Shown here piece by piece: positions 23,536 to 64,000 of a stretch of 64,000 nt of DNA. The notes under the pieces are model-generated. The model was not told the DNA's origin. It was given only the letters and a program-made list of their open reading frames with translations, and did no database searches. The first letter of the stretch is position 1. Every line of letters begins with the position of its first letter. The position numbers and the translations under genes were made by a program. Origin of the DNA: Progne subis subis (lineage: Eukaryota > Chordata > Aves > Passeriformes > Hirundinidae); contig JAKJHU010000382.1 of the NCBI GenBank assembly GCA_022316685.1, forward strand, positions 186,001 through 250,000, written 5' to 3'.

Positions 23536-23539
23536 GGAG

Positions 23540-23760
23540 AAGAGGAAATGGCCTCAAGCTGTGCCAGAGGAGGCTCATCAGGAGGAATTTCTTCATGGAA
23601 AGAGCTTTTCAGTGTTCCAAGTGCCACCCAGGAAGGTGTCCAAGGAATGACTGGATGTGGCACTCAGGGCTCTGAGCTGGTGACAACGCGGTATTTGGTC
23701 AGGCAAAGGTTGGACTCGATGATCCTGGAGATCTTTTCCAACTGCAATGATTCTTGATTC
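23540..23760 (+). mobile_element. CR1 LINE 3' fragment
   Basis: GCTCATCAGGAGGAATTTCT, GGTTGGACTCGATGATCCTG and ATCTTTTCCAACTGCAATGA with a GATTCTTGATTCC tail. Confidence 0.88.
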
Positions 23761-23764
23761 CCTC

Positions 23765-25440
23765 TCTAAATCCCATCCTGCTGACTGGTCTGTGGCCTCT
23801 GCCCTTCTGTGCCCGTTCCTGACTGCCAGAGCTGCCTCTGTGCTCTGCATTCCCTCCTCACCCCAGCCCTGTATCCGTGATGCTTTTCCTGGCACCCTTC
23901 CCAACTCCTCTTGCTGCCAAGTCAGACTCAGTACAAGCGTCTTGTATTCCCTTTCAAATCCTTTCCTATCGTGGCAAATAAACCCACTGTCCTCCACACA
24001 CACACTCCTGATATTATCCTTGACAGCTCTTCACTTCTGGCACTCAGCTGCTGCTTAATCATATGGTTTCTTTCTCTGAGTCACCTCATGCGCTCTTGCA
24101 GCCAAGAGCTTGACTTTGATTTGGCAATGTCACGGCAGGAGCACATCCCTCGGGTTCCCGTCGCTGTCCCACTGCCACCAGCACGCTCCTCGGCGCTCTG
24201 CTCTGGGCTGGCATCGGTGCCAGCTCTGGGGAGCGGGACCATGCCCTCCCCACTGCCCTTCCGCACACTGTGCCAGCACCCCCCTCCAACCCGCCTTTCC
24301 TGATTTTATCATTCCCCTGCTGCTTTGCAGAGCTTCTGTTCTTAGCACAGGGCGACCTGCCTGCCCTTGACTCCCAGGTAGCCCTGGCGCTTGGATCCCT
24401 TCTCCAAACATCCTCCCGCTGAGGCCCCTCTCCTCCCCAATGCTCTCGTCCTTGTGACATTTGCAAAGAAGGGGCAAGCGGAGCAAACCAAACAAATCCA
24501 GCAAATATCGCCGGAAAAGGGGAAACCGACGCGATGCGCAGGGAGCACCGGGAATAACCTCACCGCCTTCTGAGCCCTGTCCTTCCCCTGACCCCTCCTG
24601 CCGCACGTCTGCTCCGGCACGGGAACCCCCGCTCCTCCCCAAATCCCCTGTGTACCTACGGAGCGATAACCGAGCTCTGCTCCTCCCTGGGAAAACAACC
24701 GGAGCTTCCCAGAGGAGCTGTTTGCAGACAGCGCTGCGAAACCGCTTCCCCGCGCCGCTCTTTGTACTGAGCAAATAATGAGGGCAGCCTAAAGCCAGAG
24801 GGCTGGGATAAAAGTTGGATTTGTCATTGTCCAGAGAACGCTGCAGGTGTGGACACACCTATTCGCCCTCTCAGCTCCTCGGCCGGTCCCGCTTTGTGCG
24901 AAGAGGGTGTTGGTGTTTATTGCCTTTTTCCCCAGCTGCCCACTGGCACGGACTTTGCTCCTCCGGGCTGGGATTTCTAAGCAGCGGGAGGTTTTCCACG
25001 TGTGTTTGAGAAGGTACAAAGCCTGCCGGAAAACAATGGAAATAGCTGCCTTATGACTGCTGCGTGTCACGCACTCGGTTCTCGCCCGTTGGTTTGTCCT
25101 TGGAGCTGCTCGCGCCGCCTGGAACCTGATCCCGAGCGGTGCCGGGTGCCGGGTGCTGGGGCTGGCACGAACACCGGCACGGTGCCATGGGCACAGGCAC
25201 GGCCGCGCCCCGGCCTGGCCGCAGCTCCAGGCCTCGGGCAGGGGCTGACCGAGCCCCTCAGCCCACCGCAGCCCGGAGCCAGCGAGGATGTGTGGAGCGG
25301 GCCGCGGGTCCCGTGAGGAGTGCGGGGTTCGTGGGGGCTTCCTGCTGGGAGGAAACAGCTGCTTCAGAGCTGAGTGCGGCGGGAGCAGCTTCTCCCGTGC
25401 TCTGCTTCCCACAGGGCCTCTGGTGTGGGGGCATCCCGGC
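23765..25440. other. Intergenic sequence
   Basis: GC rises towards the right. The part 24.78-25.06 kb is AT-richer and repeat-free. No exon or RNA gene is recognised. Confidence 0.5.
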
Positions 25441-25444
25441 TGGT

Positions 25445-26080
25445 TCAGCATGGCTACTCACCTCCAAGACAGGATCTCTCCTGATCCCTGCGCACAGGCT
25501 CCCCTCAACCTTCCCAAAGGACAGGCTCCCTCTGTGCAAGCTCCCCTCAGACACCAAGGACGTGATCTCCTTTATTCCCCCTACGACATCTTCCCCTCAG
25601 CCCCCCAGGACTGAATCTTCTCATGCACAGGCTCCCATTTGTCCAATCTTCCTTCAGGTCCCCAAGCACAGGATCGCCTCCATTTCCCCCAGGACTGGAT
25701 CCCCTCACCTGCTCCTCCAGGACAGGCTCCCCTCAGAACAGGACTCCCAGAGCTGGATACCCTCAGAACCCCCAGCCAAGAATAGGATCCCCAGAGCTGG
25801 ATCCCCTCAGAACCCCCAGCCAAGAACAGGATCCCCAGAGCTGGATCCCCTCAGAACCCCCAGCCAAGAACAGGACCCCTAGAGCTGGATCCCCTCAGAA
25901 CCCCCAGCCAAGAACAGGACCCCCAGAGCTGGATCCCCTCAGAACCCCCAGCCAAGAACAGGATCCCCAGAGCTGGATCCCCTCAGAACCCCCAGCCAAG
26001 AACAGGACCCCCAGAGCTGGATCCCCTCAGAACCCTCTGGGACAAGCTCTCCTCAGCACCCCCAATCCCTAAGACTGGAT
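25445..26080. repeat. 45-bp minisatellite with degenerate left flank
   Basis: From about 25.72 to 26.04 kb, seven to eight near-identical 45-bp units contain CCAGAGCTGGATCCCCTCAG and AACCCCCAGCCAAGAACAGG. The left part (from about 25.45 kb) holds older, diverged units ending in CTCC or CCCTCAG. The period equals 15 codons, which explains the open frames across it. Confidence 0.93.
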
Positions 26081-26149
26081 CCTTTCAGGTCCCTCTGGCC
26101 AGGCCCCCTTCAGCCTCTCCTCAGCGGGCACAGCCGGGGGGGACCGGGA

Positions 26150-26720
26150 TGCAGCATGCTCCGTTCCCCCGTCCCTCTCTGCCTGCATCGTGCTGCCGCC
26201 CGCCTTCCCCCCGCCCTGCCCCGCGCTCCCCCCGCTCGCCGCCCGCGGTGATCCGCGCTGAGCTCACGGCCGCGCCTCACGACACCCCGGCTCGGCACGT
26301 CAGCCCCGCCATCGCGTGAGAGCCGCCGCCGCCCGCCGCCGCCCCCCCGCCCGCCGCCATCACGCACGGCGGGAGCAGCTGCCGCCACGGCGCGGCCAGA
26401 CCCCGCTCCCAGACCCCGCTCCCAGCCAAGGCGGGCTCTCGCCAGCTCCTATTAATGCAGATCTTAATTAATGACCCCCGCGGGGGGCGAGCCGCCCTTC
26501 ACACGCAACACACTCCCCGCTTCGCCCGCGCCTGGCGTGGAAGCACGAAGAGGTTAAAATGGAGGCGGGGGCGTGAGGCGGCTGCCAAGGCGGGATTAGC
26601 GCGGCTCGGAGCTCGGCACGCAACGCGGGACGGGGCACGGCGGCCACACGCGAGGGGCCCGCGGTGACACGCGTGGCACCGCCGTGCAAAGCCGGGGGGG
26701 AGGCGGAGCGCACCGGGCGT
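26150..26720. promoter_or_regulatory. Orphan CpG island 1.6-2.2 kb upstream of LEKR1
   Basis: Very CpG-dense (for example CCGCGCTCCCCCCGCTCGCC and CCGCCGCCCGCCGCCGCCCC), separated from the LEKR1 promoter island by AT-richer sequence and a minisatellite. No start codon with a convincing donor was found on either strand. It could be an alternative LEKR1 promoter, the promoter of a non-coding RNA, or a distal element. Confidence 0.6.
26502..26653. promoter_or_regulatory. Cluster of AHR/ARNT-type GCGTG motifs
   Basis: Four matches to TNGCGTG in 152 bp: CACGCAA at 26502-26508 (minus), TGGCGTG at 26533-26539 (plus), CACGCAA at 26617-26623 (minus) and CACGCGA at 26647-26653 (minus). A further GCGTGAG core is at 26571. 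The motif is known; binding here is inferred. Confidence 0.4.
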
Positions 26721-26724
26721 CCGA

Positions 26725-27365
26725 CCGGGCTTTGCATCCCTCTCTTGAGACAGCCCCTACTCACCCATTTTTCCTCCCCCCAAAACTCACGATTTCCCCC
26801 CATAACTGATGCAATTTTCCTTTTTTTTTTTTTTTTTCCTCAATAAAGCTTTTGTTTCTATCCCCTAAAATTCACTACTTTCTTCAGTCCAGCTCGCCCT
26901 TTTCTCCCCCGTTTGAGCTCCCAGCCTTACTGATGCTTCACCTCAGAGATGAGTCGTGCGTAAATTATATGAAGGTCACCTCGGGATTTTTGCCATGGCT
27001 TGAGCCCGGTTTTGTGTGTCTGTCCCTAAATTATGGTTTTGGGGCGTGTGTTGTTTTATATGAGGTTGTAGGGAATGTTTTGGGTAATAGGAATTTCTTT
27101 GGGCAGATGGTCCCCGCGGTGTGATAAAGCCAAATTGCAACAGCGACTGGGTTTTGCAAGGAAACAGGAACCCACCAACGCTGGAAAGAAGGGCAGAAAG
27201 TGGAATTAATCCCACAGAAACTCCCGAATCTCGCTGCCGATCCTTCCCTGATTTATTTATTTTCGTGGCTGTGTGTGCGCTCCAGTGGGTCTCACCGGGA
27301 GCTGGCGGCGAGGACGGTTCATCCCGAGGTTGAGCTCGTGCCTCGGGTGTGACATGCAGCTGACC
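26725..27365. other. AT-richer spacer between CpG island and minisatellite
   Basis: Contains a 17-T run at about 26.82 kb and otherwise unique sequence. No feature is recognised. Confidence 0.5.
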
Positions 27366-27369
27366 TGGC

Positions 27370-27995
27370 TGGCACGGCCACATTTGGGGTGGCAGGGACT
27401 AATTGGGGATGTCAGGGATGGCTTTGGGGTGTCAGAGCCGAATTCGGGCTGGTAGGGCTGAATTAGGGGCATCAGATGCAGGTTTGAGGTGTCTGGAGGG
27501 GTTTCAGGGTGTCACAGTTAAATTTGGGCTGTCAGGGCTGGCTGGGGGGAGGCAGAGGTGGTTTTGGGGTGTCAGTATAGAATTTGGGGAGTCAGGGATG
27601 GGTTTGGGATGTCAGGACCAAATTTGGGACATTGGGGGTGGCTTTGTGAGGGCAGGGCCAAGATTTGGGGTGGCAAGGCCGAATCTGGGATGTCAGGTTT
27701 TGGCTTTGGGATGTCACGGTTTGACTTCAGGGTACTGGGGGGCTTCGGGGTGTCAGGGCCGAATTTGCGGTGTCAAGGTTTGGCTTTGGTGTGTCAAAGT
27801 CGAATTCGGGATGACGGGGCCGGCTTCGGGGTGTCGGGGCCGAATTTGGGGTGTCCAGGTTTGGCTTTGGGGTGTCAAGGCCCAATTTGGGATGTCGGGG
27901 CCGGCTTCGGGGTGCCAGGAACAGCTCGGGTGGGGGGGCTCTGGCATGTCAGTGCTGGCTTTGGGGTGCCAGGGGAGGTCTTTGGGGCGCATTAA
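27370..27995. repeat. Degenerate GGGGTGTCAGG minisatellite
   Basis: About 15 imperfect units of roughly 39-42 bp built from TTTGGGGTGTCAGGGC and CGAATTTGGG, strongly G-rich on the + strand. It ends just before the LEKR1 promoter island. The G-runs make G-quadruplexes plausible (inference). Confidence 0.88.
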
Positions 27996-28058
27996 ACCCC
28001 GACCCCGCAGCGGGCCCGGGCGGCGCTCCGCTCCCCTCCCTCACCGCGGCCCCTGAGG

Positions 28059-28070
28059 CGCGCACGCGCC
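28059..28070 (+). promoter_or_regulatory. NRF1-like site
   Basis: CGCGCACGCGCC matches the NRF1 palindrome YGCGCAYGCGCR except for the last base. Confidence 0.55.
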
Positions 28071-28084
28071 GTTGCCGCGGTTAC
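28071..28084 (+). promoter_or_regulatory. X-box-like (RFX) site
   Basis: GTTGCCGCGGTTAC matches the RFX X-box palindrome GTTRCCNNGGYAAC with one mismatch (T for A in the right half-site). It directly abuts the NRF1-like site. X-boxes are typical of promoters of ciliary genes. Confidence 0.45.
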
Positions 28085-28101
28085 GGCGGACGCCGCGGCC
28101 A

Positions 28102-28115
28102 CAAAATGGCGGCGG
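28102..28115 (+). promoter_or_regulatory. YY1-like site at probable transcription start
   Basis: CAAAATGGCGGCGG fits the YY1 consensus around ATGGCGGC, which often lies just downstream of the transcription start in TATA-less promoters. Confidence 0.5.
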
Positions 28116-28174
28116 CCAGCGCGCCCCCCCCGCCCCTCACGGGTCCTCCCTGCCGGGACCCCGGCGGGCCCTGA
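28106..28174 (+). CDS. Upstream ORF in LEKR1 leader (22 codons)
   Basis: ATG within the YY1-like element opens MAAASAPPPPLTGPPCRDPG and ends at TGA 28172-28174. It is in the same frame as the LEKR1 start but stops 189 bp before it. Whether it is transcribed depends on the real start site; if so it could reduce initiation at LEKR1. Confidence 0.3.
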   Translation: MAAASAPPPPLTGPPCRDPGGP

Positions 28175-28345
28175 GCCCCGAACCCCGGCGGGCCCCGAGC
28201 CCCGAACCTCGGCGGGCCCCGAGCCCCGAACCCCGGCGGGCCCCGAGCCTCGGCGGGCCTTGAGCCCCGAGTCCCGGCTGCTCCCGGAGCCCCGAACCCC
28301 GGCGGGCCTTGAGCCCCGAGTCCCGGCCGCTCCCCGAGCCCGCCG
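28150..28345 (+). repeat. 24-bp GC-rich tandem repeat in LEKR1 leader
   Basis: About eight imperfect units of GGCGGGCCCCGAGCCCCGAA between the uORF and the start codon. In the RNA this would be a very stable, G/C-only leader segment. Confidence 0.88.
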
Positions 28346-28363
28346 CCGAGCCTGCGGGAGGCC

Positions 28364-61310
<32,947 letters not shown>

Positions 61311-61475
61311 GCGCTCCGCCGGGAAACCATTCCAGCCTCCAAAGGAACCCCCGGCTCGCCCATTCCTGCTGTTTACAATCCGGTTACGCTTTTATTTCTT
61401 TTTGACGCCATCACTTTTTATCCATCCGTTAATTTATTCGTGGTGGAATTAAACGCTGGGCGCGTTTCAAGATGA
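61311..61475 (+). terminator. LEKR1: LEKR1 proximal 3' UTR with ATTAAA signal
   Basis: ATTAAA at 61448-61453 lies about 140 nt after the stop. Further AATAAA hexamers at 61970, 62875 and 62917 could serve longer transcripts; the last is followed by the GT-rich TTCTTTGTGCTGTGCATTTT. Confidence 0.5.
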
Positions 61476-61534
61476 GAAAAGTTAAGAGTCTCTCCAAGAG
61501 GAGCACGAAGAGCAGCACATCTTCGGTGAGTGGG

Positions 61535-61748
61535 ATTGAAATCAGAGAATCCCTGGATCCCAGAAGGTTTGGGTTGGAAGGGGCCTTAAAGTTCATCCTG
61601 TTCCAATGCCCTGGGCAGGGAATAAAGGCCCAGCCTCAGGATCCGGGATAAATGGGGCTTGGAGCAGCCTGGGACAGCAAAAGTGAAACTGGATGAGCTT
61701 TGGGGTCCCTTCCAACCCAAACCAGTCTGTGATCCCATGATTCCATCA
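61535..61748. mobile_element. Two CR1 fragments in inverted orientation
   Basis: Antisense fragment 61535-61620 (GGTTTGGGTTGGAAGGGGCC) faces sense fragment 61645-61748 (GGTCCCTTCCAACCCAAACC). The two 20-mers at 61566-61585 and 61704-61723 can pair into a stem with a loop of about 120 nt. Confidence 0.85.
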
Positions 61749-64000
61749 TTTCAAATCTGGGCTCTTCTCCCTGTCTGTGTCCTGGAGCAGCAGCTGGAGT
61801 AAAGGGGGAGTGTGGCCAGGGAGAAACAGCACAAAAAATAACAGGAGCAGGACTGGGATCATGGATCTGGCATGAGGGAGTGGCCAGGTCCTGGATCCAA
61901 ACCAAGTCCAGAACAAATATTTCCCTTCTTCCCCTCCCTCCCAGAACCCAGAGCTCCTGCTGCTAAGCAATAAACAAAAGATGGAAATGTCAGGGACCTT
62001 TTTTTTTACTGGCTTTGAAAACATTTTAATGAATCTCACCATGTCAAGGAAAGTTACCAAGTGTTTTCCATGGTGGGATGAAAGGCACAAAGTGCCACGG
62101 AAGACATGGACACCTCATTAGAGCCCTGCAATTTTAGGAAATCCAACTTCCCGCAGGAAGTTCTTGTAGGAGCGGTGTCAGGGACCTTGCACTCCAGGAC
62201 TCGTGGCACGAGGCAAAGCCAAACACAGCTTGGAACAAACCTGGCCCTGTGGATCCGCAGCATTCCAGCCCTTCCCTGGCAGGAAACATCCCACGGCGCT
62301 GGGCTTTGTCCTTCCCCGCTGGAAAGGCTCCGATTGCCGCGGGCAGAGCTGGGGCGGTGCCTGCTCAGCCCTGAGCCTTCCCAGAAAGGATCGATCCCCT
62401 GTAGGCAGGGGAATGGGGCCGGGTGGCACGGGGCCGGTGCTCTGTGTGAGCCCCAGACACGATCCCAAACCCCTCCTCACCCACCCTGCTCCAGGTGACG
62501 AGGGACAGCACGAGAGGGAGCCACGGAATCCGCCAGTGCCTCAGTGCAGCTCATCCTTCTCCCACCTCAAGTTGCCCAAAATGTAACGTTCTCCACGGAT
62601 AATAGGATGGAAATCCAGCCCCAGCCTGGTCCTGCTGCTCCTTCAGCAGGAGGTGGGATCAGCGCCGGCCGTGCACAGCTTGCCATGGATATCACTGCAT
62701 TCCCGCTGGGATGTCACAGACCAAAGCTGGGATGATCACCACACCTTGCTCCCAGGTGTGTGCAGGATCTGGGATCCCGACTGTGCCTTGCAGATGGAGT
62801 TTTTCTACAAAAGAAGAAATTGGACTGCAGGAAAAAAGCATCTTCGTTCCTAAGCCGTGTTAAAAGTGCATGGAAATAAAAACTGATGCCGCAGATCATT
62901 AAGAAGTATTAATCAGAATAAAAACCTGACTGTCTTTCTTTGTGCTGTGCATTTTCAATACCAGATTAAGAGTAAGATAACGGAACTGGGGGAAATTCCT
63001 TTCTCAGATAACCCCACAGCTGCATTTTTAGTTATTTAAAGCAGGCCCTTATTTCCATCACGAAGATGGATGTTGGATTTTGTCCTTGGTGGTTACAGGT
63101 GGTTGAGAGTGTCCTGCTGAAGGAAGAACAAACCCCAAAGAGCTGTGATGGTGTGAAACACTAATCCAGGGATTTCAGCCTCACAGCACAGGACAGAATT
63201 CATCTGGGTGGGAAAACAAAAAAGGCACTGCCTGAGATTAATGTTGAGGGCATTTTAATATAATTTAATAATCCTAATAAATTAAAATTAAGATCATTTT
63301 AATATAAAGAAATATAATTTGTGTGGAGCATCCGGCGTTGCCCTGGGAGCTGTTCCAGGCCATGGCCAGCTCCCTTGGATTGTTCTCCTTGGTTCTCCAG
63401 GCTCTGGGGGATCTGCTCCTTCCCAGGGGATGGGCACAGCTGCCACCAGAGCCCTCAGGGGGATGCACACCGCTCCACTGAGGGGGGGTTTGCCCAGGGG
63501 TGTCTCCGAGGCCGCTTTCCCACTTTTCCAGGCCCCTCCCTTCTGTTCCTACAGTGGGATGTGACTGGGATCAGCAGGACTCGGGCATGGGTCCCAGGCA
63601 CGGAATGAGCACGGGCTGGGAAATGTCAGGGAAAGGGGGAATAACCCAGGGGTCCAGATGGGAGGAAAGGGCTGACATCTGGGAAAGGGAAATCTCAGTG
63701 TGAGAGAGAGGAAAATGCCCTCCCCTGGAGCTGTGCAGCCAGGGAGGACCCTGTGCTTGAGTCATTCAAAGTGGGTGGGAAAAATCCATGGAAAATCTCC
63801 TGTCAGGAGCAGCCCTGCGCTGCAGGAGCGGCTGAACTGAGTGCCCCAAAGAGGATTTTCCATCTCCTGATTTATGGGATGTGGAAAGTGGTTTGGTTTG
63901 GCTTGGCACCACTCCAGGGAGTAAAGCCCAGCTGGCAGTACCTGCTTTGAACTCCGGGGAAAGAGTCCTGGAAGAAATCAGGTGGGCACAGAGGAAAGGA
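61749..64000. other. Sequence downstream of LEKR1
   Basis: Unique-looking sequence, GC-rich at 62.2-62.5 and 63.3-63.9 kb, AT-rich near 63.25 kb. In human the next gene is CCNL1, but none of its exons is recognisable here. A possible poly(A) region lies at 62.87-62.95 kb. Confidence 0.6.

Noticed and set aside
25139..26072. Proline-rich open frames of 150-250 codons
   Set aside because: The 45-bp minisatellite (15 codons per unit) keeps the frame open by chance.

Overview
The window is vertebrate nuclear DNA, most likely from a bird (passerine is a guess). It has spliced genes with small exons in long introns, GC-rich sequence with CpG-dense blocks, many GC-rich minisatellites, and about 25 truncated copies of the CR1 LINE 3' end, the commonest avian interspersed repeat. 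I see no bacterial, viral or retroviral coding region.

Two protein genes are present, both on the + strand. The first is the 3' part of TIPARP (PARP7): four exons between 2811 and 7779 encode the WWE domain and the whole ADP-ribosyltransferase domain. The N-terminal exon with the zinc finger lies left of the window. The second is a complete 12-exon coding sequence from 28364 to 61310 that I assign to LEKR1, a coiled-coil protein of unknown biochemical role. It is predicted at 651 residues, and all exon phases close without a break. TIPARP followed by LEKR1 in the same orientation is the conserved order on human chromosome 3q25.

Layout. 1-7779: TIPARP introns and exons, including a 325-nt polypyrimidine run before one exon and a 32-bp minisatellite that begins across the next splice donor. 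7780-28000: an intergenic interval of about 20 kb with CR1 fragments, several minisatellites, a CpG-rich block near 14-15.2 kb and an orphan CpG island at 26.15-26.72 kb holding a cluster of AHR-type GCGTG motifs. 28000-28420: the CpG-island promoter of LEKR1 with NRF1-, X-box- and YY1-like sites and an upstream ORF. 28412-61010: LEKR1 introns, rich in CR1, with a 41-bp minisatellite, an AT-rich block and a nearly identical inverted repeat pair. 60811-61030: a tandem triplication of the splice acceptor of the last LEKR1 exon. 61311-64000: 3' end of LEKR1 and flanking DNA.

Functionally the two genes look unrelated. TIPARP is an AHR-induced mono-ADP-ribosyltransferase; LEKR1 looks like a structural coiled-coil protein. 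There is no sign of a new multi-gene system. The unusual material is cis-structural: tandem repeats seeded at splice junctions, an intronic inverted repeat that could promote circular RNA, and a candidate AHR-responsive island between the two genes.
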